Source: Alicyclobacillus herbarius DSM 13609
GTDB taxonomy: Bacteria > Bacillota > Bacilli > Alicyclobacillales > Alicyclobacillaceae
Length of the DNA: 64,000 nt
Assembly: GCF_000430585.1 (NCBI RefSeq)
Contig: NZ_AUMH01000003.1
Coordinates: 62,001-126,000, forward strand
Reading direction: 5' to 3'
Position numbers and translations under genes: made by a program
The notes under the pieces: generated by a model
Seen by the model: only the letters and a program-made list of their open reading frames with translations
What the model was told of the DNA's origin: nothing
Databases searched by the model: none
Shown: positions 34,634 through 44,237 of the stretch, piece by piece
How positions within the stretch are numbered: the first letter of the stretch is position 1
Layout of the letters: every line of letters starts with the position of its first letter

Positions 34634-36109
34634 TTAGGCGTTGTGACGACGAATCCACTCGGCGGCTGTGCGCATGCGGCGTTGACACTCGGGTTTCCCC
34701 AAGAGCGCCATCACATCAAACAGGCCAGGTCCCACCGTGACGCCCGTAATCGCCAGGCGGGTGGGATGAATCAACTGACCGCCCTTGATGCCCCAGTCGG
34801 CAATCAACTGTCGATAGCAAGCCTCGATTTCCGTCACCCAAAAAGGATGAACGCCTTCCAACGCACGAGCCGCCTGTTCCAAGCGTTCAGCGGTCTCTAC
34901 ATTCGCAAAGTGTTTCTTGACGCCTTTTTCGTCATAAGAAAAATCGGCCACAAAGAAATATGACATGCTCTCAATCAGGTTTGGCAGGCTGCGAGCCCGC
35001 GCCTGGACCGCTTGGATGACGGTGCGCACCCAGGACAGCGCCTGCTCGTTCATGTCTGCTTGTACCCAACCACGTTCTAACAGGACGGGCCAGACTTTAT
35101 TCAACACCACGTCTGGAGACAAGCGGCGCATATACTGCGCATTCATCCACTCGAGCTTCTTTACGTCGTAAATGGCTGCGTGCTTGGTCACACGTCGTAG
35201 GTCAAACCGCTTTAGAGCCTCGTCCCGGTCAACCAGTTCCACATCGTCTCCCGGCGCAAACCCCAAAAGCAGCAGATAGTTGACGAGCGCCTCCGGCAAA
35301 ATCCCCTGCTCCCGGAACTCCTCCACGCTGGTTGCGCCATGGCGTTTGCTCAGCTTGCTCCGGTCGGGGGCCAGAATCATCGGGACGTGGGCAAAAACAG
35401 GAACCTCGGCGCCTAGCGCCTGTAGCAAGGCGATGTGCCGAGGGGTGTTCGACAGGTGTTCCTCGGCCCGAATCACATGCGTGATACGCATGGTCATGTC
35501 GTCGACACAGCTAGCAAAGTGATAGGTCGGCGTATCATCCGCTTTCCAGACGATAAAATCGTCCAACTCACGGTTCGCAAAGGAAACCGTACCGCGGATT
35601 AGATCGTGAACCACCGTCTCGCCCTCGGATGGGGTGCGCAGTCGATAAACGTGCGGATCGCCATTTTGTAAGCGTGCTTGCTGCTCGGCCTTTGACAATT
35701 CTCGGCAACGTCCCACGTAGCGCGGAGCCAGGCCCTGTTTCTGCATTTGCTCCCGGTCTTGTGCCAATTGTTCCGGCGAACAGAAACAGGGATAGACCTT
35801 ATCTTCGGCAATCAATTGATTCAGGTATTGCCGGTACAACGACAACCGTTCCGATTGCCGATAGGGACCGTATGGTCCACCGATATCCGGTCCTTCGTCC
35901 CAATCGATGCCGAGCCAGCGGAAACTCTCTAAAATTTGTCGATACGACTCCTCCGTTGAGCGCGCCTTATCCGTATCATCAATGCGCAGTACGAACGACC
36001 CGTCATTTTGGCGTGCAAACAGCCAGTTGAAATACGCGGTACGCGCCCCGCCAATATGGAGCGCTCCGGTCGGACTGGGTGCGAATCGCACCCGTACAGT
36101 CTTTGTCAT
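34634..36109 (-). CDS. gltX: Glutamyl-tRNA synthetase
   Basis: Class I synthetase charging tRNA-Glu and, in organisms using the GatCAB route, also tRNA-Gln. The ATG at 36109 after GAGGAAGG gives 491 residues. Signature sequences: FAPSPTGALHIGGARTA (HIGH motif as HIGG) and the KMSKS equivalent in SKLSKRHGATSV. A CFCSPEQL stretch follows the N-terminal catalytic part. The product also feeds HemA. No T-box leader was seen. It stands alone, divergent from a small hypothetical gene. Confidence 0.96.
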   Translation of the reverse strand: MTKTVRVRFAPSPTGALHIGGARTAYFNWLFARQNDGSFVLRIDDTDKARSTEESYRQILESFRWLGIDWDEGPDIGGPYGPYRQSERLSLYRQYLNQLIAEDKVYPCFCSPEQLAQDREQMQKQGLAPRYVGRCRELSKAEQQARLQNGDPHVYRLRTPSEGETVVHDLIRGTVSFANRELDDFIVWKADDTPTYHFASCVDDMTMRITHVIRAEEHLSNTPRHIALLQALGAEVPVFAHVPMILAPDRSKLSKRHGATSVEEFREQGILPEALVNYLLLLGFAPGDDVELVDRDEALKRFDLRRVTKHAAIYDVKKLEWMNAQYMRRLSPDVVLNKVWPVLLERGWVQADMNEQALSWVRTVIQAVQARARSLPNLIESMSYFFVADFSYDEKGVKKHFANVETAERLEQAARALEGVHPFWVTEIEACYRQLIADWGIKGGQLIHPTRLAITGVTVGPGLFDVMALLGKPECQRRMRTAAEWIRRHNA

Positions 36110-36206
36110 GAACATCCTTCCTCGTTTCAAACTTCCCCTGAGTCTTCACCGACTCCCGGGGATAGGGCGACCTTCTCCATGAAACTATAACCACGAGGTG
36201 ATAGCC

Positions 36207-36548
36207 ATGTCCACTTTCTACGCACCCGATGACTCCTTTGAACGGAATCCCACCCCCCCTGTGGGTGCTACGACCCCTTCCGGCACCTACAATCCCGGAC
36301 CGGTGGAACCGGCCGATACGGATGTGGTGGAAGCGCGAAAAAACGACCTTCAGCTGGAAGAGTTTCCGGACGGCCCGTATGGCGCAGCCACCCACCCAGA
36401 CAAACTCGGCAAGTCTTCGCCCTGGCGTCCCGGGCAGCAAACCGTCTCTCATTTAAAAGATCAAAACCCAGTCACCAGTGACCGAAAGGTCGCACGCGAA
36501 GAACCGCCGGCCAATGCACCGGAAGGGACGATTGAAAGTGAAAACTAA
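36207..36548 (+). CDS. Small hydrophilic hypothetical protein
   Basis: 113 residues from the ATG at 36207 after GAGGTGATAGCC. Rich in Pro, Asp, Glu, Gly and Ser, with no hydrophobic core, so probably unstructured. Recognisable phrases such as FPDGPYGAATHPDKLGKSSPW and GQQTVSHLKDQNP do not match a family I know. The good ribosome site and conserved-looking blocks support a real gene. The composition would suit a spore or stress protein, but there is no direct evidence. Confidence 0.65.
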   Translation: MSTFYAPDDSFERNPTPPVGATTPSGTYNPGPVEPADTDVVEARKNDLQLEEFPDGPYGAATHPDKLGKSSPWRPGQQTVSHLKDQNPVTSDRKVAREEPPANAPEGTIESEN

Positions 36549-36585
36549 CCGGATACCTTGCGCTCCATGAGGCGTTTCTGTAGTG

Positions 36586-36594
36586 TGCTATAAT
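36586..36594 (+). promoter_or_regulatory. Extended -10 promoter of lgt
   Basis: TGCTATAAT (TGn plus TATAAT) without a clear -35, 87 bp before the lgt start. Confidence 0.5.
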
Positions 36595-36680
36595 GGGGAC
36601 GCTGGACGGCCAGGTTGAATTTGGCAGCCGTGTCCCCAAGGCCGTGCAGGATTCGGGTGCGCAAGGAGACGTGATTTCAC

Positions 36681-37484
36681 TTGCATCAATACTGGTTTTG
36701 GATTGGCAACTTCCCGGTGCGGGCGTACAGCACCATCTTTGCGGCAGCGTTTTTATTCGGACTAGGAGCCGCTTTATACTTTGCAAGCGCCGATGGGCGA
36801 GAGGAATACAAACCGCACATTTGGAACCTGGCCCCTTTGCTCTTGATTGCCGGATTGATAGGTTCACGCTTTTGGCAGGTATTCTTTTTCGACTGGAACT
36901 ATTACTCGCAACACCCGAGCGAGATCATCGCGATTTGGCATGGCGGGCTATCCATTCAGGGCGGCTTTGTCGGGGCGGCGCTTGCCGGGGCTTGGTACAT
37001 ATGGCGTCATCGTCTCAACTTCTGGGTTCTCGCCGACATCTTCGCGCCCGCGCTGCTGCTCGGCCAAAGCATTGGGCGAGACGCCAACCTGATGAACGGC
37101 GACGCGTTCGGGGATCCGACGCATCGTGGGTTCGGGCTCTTGTATCCGCATTCCACCCTGGCGTATCAGACCTATGGGAACCAACCGTTGTGGCCGGCTG
37201 AAGTCTGGGAAGGCCAAGCCGATATCATCTTGTTCGCGCTGCTGCTCATCCTTAAGCAGCGCCGGTGGCCGCAAGGCTGGTTGTTTGCGTACTACTTGGT
37301 GGGATACAATGCGGTCCGATTTTTCCTGGAAATGCTCCGGGGCGACTCGCCGCGCTTCTTGTTTCACTGGGACGCGGCGCAATGGACGGCGGCGCCGCTG
37401 GTTGTCATCGGACTCGGTTTGGGTATCTATCTGTATTTCCGAGACCGGCGGCTCCGGTTGACAGACGACGATGTTGTTCAGTGA
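36681..37484 (+). CDS. lgt: Prolipoprotein diacylglyceryl transferase
   Basis: 267 residues from a TTG at 36681; AAGGAG lies 12 nt upstream, a rather long spacing. It transfers diacylglycerol from phosphatidylglycerol to the lipobox Cys of prelipoproteins. About seven membrane helices. Family motifs: the N-terminal WIGNFPVRAYSTIF, GGLSIQGGFVGAALAG, the essential Arg/Asn loop SIGRDANLMNGDAFGDPT, and PAEVWEGQADIIL. GYNAVRFFLEMLRGDSPR near the end is the conserved RFxxExxR block. A terminator follows. Confidence 0.93.
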   Translation: MHQYWFWIGNFPVRAYSTIFAAAFLFGLGAALYFASADGREEYKPHIWNLAPLLLIAGLIGSRFWQVFFFDWNYYSQHPSEIIAIWHGGLSIQGGFVGAALAGAWYIWRHRLNFWVLADIFAPALLLGQSIGRDANLMNGDAFGDPTHRGFGLLYPHSTLAYQTYGNQPLWPAEVWEGQADIILFALLLILKQRRWPQGWLFAYYLVGYNAVRFFLEMLRGDSPRFLFHWDAAQWTAAPLVVIGLGLGIYLYFRDRRLRLTDDDVVQ

Positions 37485-37576
37485 GCACGCCGGTTTCGTC
37501 GAGGACGCCGTAACGTCAAGCAAGGCGATGTCGATCCGCCCCGCCGCAGTAACTTGCAGCCTCGAAAGACATACCG

Positions 37577-37610
37577 AAAAGCGGTCCCCACTTACGGTGG
37601 ACCGCTTTTC
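37577..37610 (+). terminator. Bidirectional terminator between lgt and hisC
   Basis: AAAAGCGGTCC/GGACCGCTTTT with an 11-nt loop; serves converging lgt and hisC. Confidence 0.88.
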
Positions 37611-37644
37611 TATCGTGAAGTTTGCTGTTGTCGGGGCTACGGGT

Positions 37645-38748
37645 TTATCCCTTTTCAGCCAGCAGTTCCTGCATGGCCGCATGAAACGCCTGATTCTCGG
37701 CGTCCGTCCCAAACGTGACGCGAATGTACGCCTCGACACCTGGGAAACCCGCCCGAACAAGGACCCCTTTCGACATTAGGCTGCGCACCGTCTGCATCCC
37801 GTCCCCGGTCCGTATTAAGACGAAATTCGCTTCACTGGGTACCATGTCCAGCCCCAGGTCGGCCGCGATAAAGCGATAATATTCACGGCTCTTTTCTGCA
37901 TGTTCGCGTGAGCGCCGGCGGTGATCCTCGTCTTTGAGCGCGGCGGCCGCAGCCCTCTGCGCCATCCGATTGACGTTGAACGGCTCCCGCACGCGATGCA
38001 CAAATTCCCACACCTCCGGCTGGGCGAGACCGTAACCCACGCGCAGACCAGCTAACCCGTATAACTTCGAGAACGTATGCAGAATGATGACGCGCGGATC
38101 GTTCAACAAGCGCGGATTCTCGCGTACGCGCGCTGGATTTTCCGTGTAATCGTTGTATGCCAGGTCAAACACGACCATGACGTGTTCGGGCAGCGCATCC
38201 AGTAGCCATTCCGCCTGTTCGGCCGTGAACAACGTCCCCGTCGGATTATTGGGAGAACAAATATAAACGACCTTGGTCTTCGGTCCGACGGCTTGGTAGA
38301 TGGCTTCCACATCGTAACTAAAGTCTGCCCGCAATGGAACGCTGACCTGACGCGCGCCCATAATGGCGGCGCCCAACCCGTACTGGGAAAACGATGGCGT
38401 AGGTACGACCACTTCATCGTCCGGCTCGAGAAACGTCTCAGCCAACAACTTGATGATATCGTCCGATCCGTTGCCCGCCAGAACCTGCTCTTGCCGAACG
38501 CCGTGAAACTCCGCGATGGCCTGACGTAGCCAGCCACTGCCGCCGTCTGGGTACAGATGGAGGATGTTAGCCTCGGCAGCAATCGCCTCGAGAGCCTTCG
38601 GCGAAGGTCCTAAAGCATTTTCGTTTGCGTTTAATTTGACGACACGCTGCACACCATACATCCGTTTAATCTCGTCGTCTGTCAAACCTGGTACATACGG
38701 CTGGATTCGGTCCAATCCCGGCCGTACGCGGTCAGCAACCTGCAGCAT
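37645..38748 (-). CDS. hisC: Histidinol-phosphate aminotransferase
   Basis: 367 residues, PLP-dependent class I/II aminotransferase of histidine (and possibly aromatic amino acid) biosynthesis. N-terminal QPYVPG and KLNANENALGPSPKAL, the PLP-phosphate region GNGSDDIIKLL, CSPNNPTGT, and the PLP lysine in ILHTFSKLYGLAGLRVGYG are typical of HisC. It is not in a his operon; it stands alone, divergent from ilvA. Paralogues with aromatic or cobalamin roles exist, so substrate is slightly uncertain. Confidence 0.9.
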   Translation of the reverse strand: MLQVADRVRPGLDRIQPYVPGLTDDEIKRMYGVQRVVKLNANENALGPSPKALEAIAAEANILHLYPDGGSGWLRQAIAEFHGVRQEQVLAGNGSDDIIKLLAETFLEPDDEVVVPTPSFSQYGLGAAIMGARQVSVPLRADFSYDVEAIYQAVGPKTKVVYICSPNNPTGTLFTAEQAEWLLDALPEHVMVVFDLAYNDYTENPARVRENPRLLNDPRVIILHTFSKLYGLAGLRVGYGLAQPEVWEFVHRVREPFNVNRMAQRAAAAALKDEDHRRRSREHAEKSREYYRFIAADLGLDMVPSEANFVLIRTGDGMQTVRSLMSKGVLVRAGFPGVEAYIRVTFGTDAENQAFHAAMQELLAEKG

Positions 38749-38810
38749 TCCGCCGCCCCCCTCGCCTGGCGGCCTGACTCACCGCCATTGACTCTGCTAC
38801 AATATAGTTG

Positions 38811-38840
38811 ATTCTATCACACCCGAAAAATTCGCGACAA
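38811..38840 (-). promoter_or_regulatory. Promoter of hisC
   Basis: TTGTCG - 18 nt - TAGAAT, with TGA directly before the -10 (extended -10), on the minus strand 63 bp before hisC. Confidence 0.6.
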
Positions 38841-38895
38841 TCCACTGGTGCCCAATGGGCCGCCTGCGGATTCCTGTCGCAAAGGAGCAGTCAGC

Positions 38896-40134
38896 TTGTC
38901 GACCACAGCACAGGGCGCTCACGATGTACCGAATCTCGCCGCAGTGAAGGCGGCGCGCCAACGCCTGTCTGGCGTCATTCAGACCACTCCCGTGGATCTC
39001 TCACAGACCTTCTCCGAGATGTGTGGAAACCCCGTGTATTTGAAGATGGAAAACCTGCAGACGACTGGATCGTTCAAACTCCGCGGGGCGTACAACAAAA
39101 TTGCCCTTTTGTCCGAAGAACAACGGCGTAAAGGCGTCATTGCCGCCTCTGCCGGGAACCACGCGCAAGGCGTGGCCTATGCGGCGCGCGTCCACCAGGT
39201 CCCCTGCACGATTGTCATGCCGGAGGCCGCTAGCCTCGCCAAAGTGGCGGCCACCCGCCGCTATGGGGCAGAAGTGGTCTTGGCTGGGGCGTCCTATGAT
39301 GAGGCGTACGTTCGTGCCTGCGAACTCCAGTCCCTGCGCGGGGCCACGTTTGTCCACGCGTTTGACGATCCGGCCGTAATTGCCGGACAAGGCACGCTTG
39401 CCTTGGAGGTCTTGGAGCAAGTGCCGACGGCGAAAGCGATTGTCGTTCCGGTCGGCGGCGGCGGACTGGCGGCCGGCATCGCCATGGCCGCGAAGGCGGT
39501 GCGCCCAGACATCCGGGTATTCGGCGTGGAATCGGCCTCCGTCCCAGCCTTTCGTCAATCGATGGATACCGGTCAACGCACGAAAGTCCACGTCCAGCCT
39601 ACCATCGCAGACGGGATTGCCGTCGCCGAGCCCGGGCGGATCACCTATGAGTTGGTCAAACGGTGGCTGGATGATGTATTTACTGTCGAAGAGGAGCAGA
39701 TTGCTCGCAGCATGGTGCTGTTGTTGGAACGGTCGAAAATTGTCGCGGAAGGGGCCGCTGCGGCGGCGGTCGCGGCTGTCGCCTATGGGAAAGTGCCGCG
39801 CGGCATCGGCGATGTGGTGGTGATTGTCTCCGGTGGCAATGTCGACGTCACGATGCTTTCCCGGATTATCGAACACGGGTTGGTGGAGTCCGGACGGTTC
39901 TTACGGCTCTCCGTGACTCTCCCCGACCGCCCCGGTGCCCTACGCGACCTGCTGGACGTGTTCGCAAGTCTTGGCGCCAACGTGTTGACCATCCAGCACC
40001 ACCGGGTTGGCACACGCATCGCACTCGGCCAGACCGAGGTCGAGATTGATCTCGAAACGCGCGACGCGGGCCACATCGAAGCAATTTTACAGTCGCTGAA
40101 GGCACACGGGTATTTACCAAACCAGCTGAGCTAG
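38896..40134 (+). CDS. ilvA: Threonine ammonia-lyase (threonine dehydratase)
   Basis: 412 residues from a TTG at 38896 after AAAGGAG. Deaminates threonine to 2-oxobutanoate for isoleucine synthesis. PLP-lysine motif GSFKLRGAYNKIA, ASAGNHAQGVAYAA, and the glycine loop VPVGGGGLAAGIAMA. The C-terminal ~75 residues (FLRLSVTLPDRPGALRDLL) form a single ACT domain that may bind an amino acid effector. The short one-ACT form is the TdcB/IlvA2 kind, smaller than two-ACT IlvA. Divergent from hisC. Confidence 0.93.
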   Translation: MSTTAQGAHDVPNLAAVKAARQRLSGVIQTTPVDLSQTFSEMCGNPVYLKMENLQTTGSFKLRGAYNKIALLSEEQRRKGVIAASAGNHAQGVAYAARVHQVPCTIVMPEAASLAKVAATRRYGAEVVLAGASYDEAYVRACELQSLRGATFVHAFDDPAVIAGQGTLALEVLEQVPTAKAIVVPVGGGGLAAGIAMAAKAVRPDIRVFGVESASVPAFRQSMDTGQRTKVHVQPTIADGIAVAEPGRITYELVKRWLDDVFTVEEEQIARSMVLLLERSKIVAEGAAAAAVAAVAYGKVPRGIGDVVVIVSGGNVDVTMLSRIIEHGLVESGRFLRLSVTLPDRPGALRDLLDVFASLGANVLTIQHHRVGTRIALGQTEVEIDLETRDAGHIEAILQSLKAHGYLPNQLS

Positions 40135-40232
40135 CCGGAACCGCCTATCCAAGCGGGGGTCAAACCATGCGGGCCGAGCCCTAGCCGATGAACCAGCGGG
40201 GGCCAGACAAAGCCGGCCCCGTGCCAAGGCGG

Positions 40233-41294
40233 TTAAAAACTTGGTAATGAATAGAATCCTACCGCCATAATCACATACGCGGCCAACGCCACGGCCCCTT
40301 CCAGCCAGTTCGATTCTCCATCCATCATCAAAATCGCAATAAGAATCGCGCCGGCTCCCATGCAGGCCAGTTCCGGCCACGAGAAAACCAGGTACATGGG
40401 ATGTCCGAGCAAAAGGCTTGCGCCAAACAGGACCGGCGCCACAAACATGGCCACCTGCAGGCTGCTGCCGACCGCAATTTCCAGCGATAAATCCATTCGA
40501 TTCTTCCAGGCCATAATGACAGCAGACGCGTGCTCAGCCGCGTTTCCAACAATCGCCACCACGATGACACCGATAAACAACTCGCTCCACCCGAACGAAT
40601 GACCGACCTCCTTGACCGTCTCCACCAACCACTCGCTCTCAAAGCTGACCAGGATGGTGGTGAGGAACAAGATGATGACCGCTGGCCATAGCCGCCAAGG
40701 TTCTTGTTCGTCCGGATCGGCCGCGACCGTGTTAATCGAGGTAAACAAATCGCGATGGGTAATCAAGGAGAAATACAACCCCGCTATGTACAGCACGAAC
40801 AAGGCGGCGGCGACCACACTCGACAACAGAATGTGCGCCCCGTGCGTACGCGAGACAAAGATTGCCGGTACGATGTAAGCAACTCCAATGGCCGCCACCA
40901 GCATGGAGGAATTACTGCGGGCAGCACGAATATTGAACTTCTGTATCGGGTGGCGAATCCCACCAACTAGGAAACTGACGCCGAGTACGAACAAGAGGTT
41001 TCCCAAAATCGAACCCGTGATGGACGCTTTGACAAGGTCCAACAGCCCGTCCTTGATGGCGATGACACCGATAATTAATTCCACAGCGTTGCCAAACGTG
41101 GCGGATAACAACCCGCCCAGACGAGGGCCGGCGTGTGCGGCGATGGATTCGGTCGACCTTCCCATCACCCCCGCCAACGGGATAATGCTCAGGCAAGATA
41201 ACAGAAACACCCAGATGGCCGCCGCGTGCATGTAGTGCATGACCGCACTGGCCCCGACAAGAACGGCCGTGACCGGCCAAATCCATTTGTTCAA
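40233..41294 (-). CDS. cax: Calcium/proton antiporter (CaCA family, Cax/ChaA type)
   Basis: 353 residues from a TTG at 41294 after GGAGGGG. Eleven predicted membrane helices in two homologous halves. The paired alpha-repeats with acidic residues are visible: GLLSATFGNAVELIIGVIA and GVIVVAIVGNAAEHASAVI. It exports Ca2+ in exchange for H+. The central loop (AADPDEQEPWRLW) carries the acidic linker between halves. Convergent with ilvA, divergent from ppa. Confidence 0.92.
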   Translation of the reverse strand: MNKWIWPVTAVLVGASAVMHYMHAAAIWVFLLSCLSIIPLAGVMGRSTESIAAHAGPRLGGLLSATFGNAVELIIGVIAIKDGLLDLVKASITGSILGNLLFVLGVSFLVGGIRHPIQKFNIRAARSNSSMLVAAIGVAYIVPAIFVSRTHGAHILLSSVVAAALFVLYIAGLYFSLITHRDLFTSINTVAADPDEQEPWRLWPAVIILFLTTILVSFESEWLVETVKEVGHSFGWSELFIGVIVVAIVGNAAEHASAVIMAWKNRMDLSLEIAVGSSLQVAMFVAPVLFGASLLLGHPMYLVFSWPELACMGAGAILIAILMMDGESNWLEGAVALAAYVIMAVGFYSLPSF

Positions 41295-41461
41295 CTTACT
41301 GCACCCCTCCGGTTTCCTGACAAGAAGATGGCGGACACGGCGCGGTTTCGTCAACACGCCCCTTGGCCCGTTCCCACGCCGCATACAATCCATTATAATG
41401 AATTGGTAAAGAGTTCACAGGATGTCGTGTGACATCCGTGACGCATAGGGAGGTTTACCAG

Positions 41462-41953
41462 ATGGCCAACGAAACATTCAATGTGGATGTATTTATCGAG
41501 ATCCCCAAAGGAAGCCAGAACAAGTATGAATTTGACAAAGAGGCGGGCGTCTTCCGTCTGGATCGCGTTTTGTATTCTCCAATGTTCTATCCGGCAGACT
41601 ACGGATACATACAGAACACCCTCGCCGAGGATGGCGATCCGCTCGATGCCCTGGTTCTGGTCAGCAATCCGACATTCCCCGGATGCGTGATTGAAACGCG
41701 TGTAGTCGGTGTCTTGCTGATGGCGGACGACAAGGGACAAGACGAAAAATTAATCGGTGTGGCCACCAAAGACCCGCGGTTTGCGCACGTTCAGACCTTG
41801 GAAGACATCCCGGCGCATATCTTGAAAGAAATTGCCCACTTCTTCCAGGTCTATAAGGACCTCGAAGGCAAAGAGACACGCATCGACGGCTGGAAAGGGG
41901 TCGAAGACGCAGAGCGCATTCTTTCCGAGGCACTCGAGCGGTACGGTAAGTAA
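41462..41953 (+). CDS. ppa: Inorganic pyrophosphatase (class I)
   Basis: 163 residues from the ATG at 41462 after AGGGAGGTTTACCAG. Hydrolyses PPi and drives biosynthetic reactions. Signature active-site residues: EIPKGSQNKYEFDKE, YPADYGYIQNTLAEDGDPLDALVL with the metal-binding Asp cluster, and the C-terminal helix with KDLEGKETRIDGW. Soluble family I enzyme. A hairpin follows the gene. TACAAT and TATAAT hexamers are present upstream without well-spaced -35 sites. Confidence 0.96.
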   Translation: MANETFNVDVFIEIPKGSQNKYEFDKEAGVFRLDRVLYSPMFYPADYGYIQNTLAEDGDPLDALVLVSNPTFPGCVIETRVVGVLLMADDKGQDEKLIGVATKDPRFAHVQTLEDIPAHILKEIAHFFQVYKDLEGKETRIDGWKGVEDAERILSEALERYGK

Positions 41954-42017
41954 TTCATCGCGGCTTCACTCGGCCGCTCGCCTTCCCGTAGATACGGTCT
42001 GCGAATCCTTGAAATTC

Positions 42018-42048
42018 GGGAGAGGACGACGGCGTCTCGTCCTCTCCC
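42018..42048 (+). terminator. Hairpin after ppa
   Basis: GGGAGAGGACGA/TCGTCCTCTCCC, 12 bp with a 7-nt loop. No U tract on the plus strand, so termination is only likely. Confidence 0.55.
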
Positions 42049-42096
42049 CGAAGCATCGCTAAACGCAGGTGCGTCCATGCAGCTGAACAACCTCTA

Positions 42097-42378
42097 TCAG
42101 GAAAACAATGGGTAGCCACGTTTTTTTAGTCCATGCACAGTCCAGGCTGCGAGCAGGCTGCCAAGCCAGCCCACCAGGAACAACACCCATTCCGGAAATG
42201 ACATGCGCGCTGCCACGCTCACCAGTACGTAGACGGTAAAGGCCGCATACAGGCAAACAGAGACCCACCAGCGTCGCAATACCATGTTCAAAAACGCGCC
42301 GACACCGAACGTGGTGACCATGGCCAGCAACCCTAACAGGAACCAGGCGCCTATGGCAAACGCCGTCCCATTCGTCAT
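42097..42378 (-). CDS. YuiB-like small membrane protein
   Basis: 93 residues from the ATG at 42378 after GGGGGGACGGGC. Three predicted transmembrane helices. The first contains FGVGAFLNMVLRRWW and the last residues are KKRGYPLF, both close to the YuiB pattern of Bacillus. Function of this family is unknown. It is convergent with ppa and divergent from the periplasmic-binding-like gene. Confidence 0.75.
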   Translation of the reverse strand: MTNGTAFAIGAWFLLGLLAMVTTFGVGAFLNMVLRRWWVSVCLYAAFTVYVLVSVAARMSFPEWVLFLVGWLGSLLAAWTVHGLKKRGYPLFS

Positions 42379-42482
42379 GCCCGTCCCCCCACTCGAAATC
42401 AAATCGCGGTCTCACCCTATCAACCCTATTGTACCGAGTTTTCGAGCTATATGGTGACCGTGTAACCCGAAGGAGGGCGAAT

Positions 42483-43352
42483 GTGAAGATGCGTAACCCA
42501 CGAATCGCGTCACTTTGCCCCAGCAACACCGAACTCCTGTGTGCCCTGGGCAGGGCCGACTGTCTTGTCGCCGTAGACAACTACTCCGATTATCCCGCCC
42601 CGCTTGTCGAGAGCCTGCCGCGATTGGGACCGGACCTGCACATTGACATCGACGCTCTGGTCCGGATCAAACCGGACCTGGTGCTGGCTTCTTTGTCCGT
42701 TCCGGGGATGGAGCGGGTCGTGCGACAGGTCAAAGAGGCCGGTTTGCCGATGCTGGTGCTGAACCCGACGAGTTTTCAAGATATCTTTGACGACCTGCGG
42801 AGGCTGGCTCAGGCACTCGGTGATGAGGTGGTCAAGGACGCGGAAGTGAACGTCATCCGTCCGCTCGCGCAGCGCCTGAACCGGGTCGCGACAGCAACCT
42901 CCAAACTCCGGCAGAGGCCCAACTTGTATTTCGAATGGTGGCCCAACCCCATCTTCTCCCCAGCAGGCGCAAATTGGCTCACGGAACTGGCAGAGTTGGC
43001 CGGCGGGATCAACATCTTTGCCGAAGATCCCGGACAACAGGTGCGCGATGACGGAAGACGAGTGATTGCGGCCGCTCCCGATTACCTGTTCGCGGTTTGG
43101 ACGGGTATTCCGCAAGCGAAAGTCCCGATTGAAAAAATCGCACGGCGTGAGGGCTGGGGACAGATCCCCGCTTATCGAAACCATCGCATCTACATCCTGT
43201 GCGAAGGACTCTATTGCCGACCTTCACCACGTCTGATGGACGGATTGGAGCAACTTGTTTCCCTCATCCATCCCGACATAGCTCGTCACCTGGGCTTGCC
43301 CGAGCCGGCGCGGTACGGCCCCATCCGGAACGCGGACGGCGAGTGGCTATAG
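42483..43352 (+). CDS. Cobalamin/metal-chelate-binding protein, BtuF-like, without signal peptide
   Basis: 289 residues from a GTG at 42483 after AAGGAGGGC (an ATG two codons later is possible). Class III periplasmic-binding fold: PRIASLCPSNTELLCALGRADCLVAVDNYSDYP, then RIKPDLVLASLS and NIFAEDPGQQV. There is no signal peptide or lipobox Cys, and no ABC transporter genes are adjacent. That fits the group of cytosolic solo BtuF-like proteins in Bacilli rather than an uptake component. Ligand (cobalamin or siderophore) is unproven. The organism does use B12 in NrdJ. Confidence 0.82.
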   Translation: MKMRNPRIASLCPSNTELLCALGRADCLVAVDNYSDYPAPLVESLPRLGPDLHIDIDALVRIKPDLVLASLSVPGMERVVRQVKEAGLPMLVLNPTSFQDIFDDLRRLAQALGDEVVKDAEVNVIRPLAQRLNRVATATSKLRQRPNLYFEWWPNPIFSPAGANWLTELAELAGGINIFAEDPGQQVRDDGRRVIAAAPDYLFAVWTGIPQAKVPIEKIARREGWGQIPAYRNHRIYILCEGLYCRPSPRLMDGLEQLVSLIHPDIARHLGLPEPARYGPIRNADGEWL

Positions 43353-43439
43353 GTTGTCCGGACGCGCCTGATAAGACAGGGACCGAGACGAATCACTCGG
43401 CTCGGCCCTCGCTGGCGGATAGATCTTCGCTTGTAACCG

Positions 43440-44216
43440 TTACCTGTGTTCAAAACGCGGCTTGCGTTTTTCCATAAACGCCGAAATCCCTTCGCGGGCG
43501 TCCTTGGTTTCAAAAACCTCGCCAAATAATTTGGCCTCAAGGCGCAGCCCCGCTTCCAGGGTTCCTTCCATGCCTTGATCAATCGCCAACTTTGCGCGCC
43601 GCACCGACGCGAGGCTGCGTTCCCGAAAAACCTCCACGAACGCAAGGGCGCTTGTCAACGCTTGGCCCTTAGGAACCACCCGATTCACCAATCCGATTTG
43701 TAACGCACTCGCGGCGTCAATGGGCTCCCCGGTCAAAATCAACTCCTTAGCCCGGGACACTCCGATTAAGCGCGGCAACCGTTGCGTGCCACCCGCACCA
43801 GGGAATACCCCGAGCTTCACTTCCGGAAATCCAATCTGGATTTGTTCTTCCGCGATGCGAAAATCGCAGGCAAGCGCCAGCTCTAAGCCACCCCCAAGTG
43901 TCACACCGTTGAGAGCGGCGATGGTGGGCTTGCCCAGCTCATAGAGACGCGTCATCGTCTCGTCAAACTGCAGCGCCATCTCCTCGGCAATGCCTTGGGC
44001 GATGTATTCGGGAAACTCTTTGATATCTGCGCCCGCCATGAACGCACGGTTCCCCTGCCCCGTAATGACTACAGCGAATACCTGATTGTCTGTGCCCACC
44101 TGGTCCACCGCCGCGCGAATTTTTCGCCCCATATCCACACTTAATACGTTTAACGGCGGGTTGTCCAATGTCAACACGGCGACGCCATTGCGATTTTCTA
44201 GGCGTACTTCGCCCAT
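43440..44216 (-). CDS. Enoyl-CoA hydratase
   Basis: 258 residues from the ATG at 44216 after GGGGAGG. Canonical crotonase with both catalytic glutamates: one in GGGLELALACDFRIA, the other in FPEVKLGVFPGAGGTQR. AFMAGADIKEF supplies the oxyanion-hole backbone. It hydrates trans-2-enoyl-CoA in beta-oxidation. It lies 21 bp after a small membrane-protein gene. It differs from the second crotonase of this window (51.5 kb), which lacks these glutamates. Confidence 0.92.
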   Translation of the reverse strand: MGEVRLENRNGVAVLTLDNPPLNVLSVDMGRKIRAAVDQVGTDNQVFAVVITGQGNRAFMAGADIKEFPEYIAQGIAEEMALQFDETMTRLYELGKPTIAALNGVTLGGGLELALACDFRIAEEQIQIGFPEVKLGVFPGAGGTQRLPRLIGVSRAKELILTGEPIDAASALQIGLVNRVVPKGQALTSALAFVEVFRERSLASVRRAKLAIDQGMEGTLEAGLRLEAKLFGEVFETKDAREGISAFMEKRKPRFEHR

Positions 44217-44237
44217 CCCCGTTGTCCTCCCCTCGAC

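Noticed and set aside
34420-36150. T-box leader for gltX, and likewise for argJ or ilvA
   Set aside because: I found no conserved TGGnACCGCG-type segment or specifier stem upstream of these genes.
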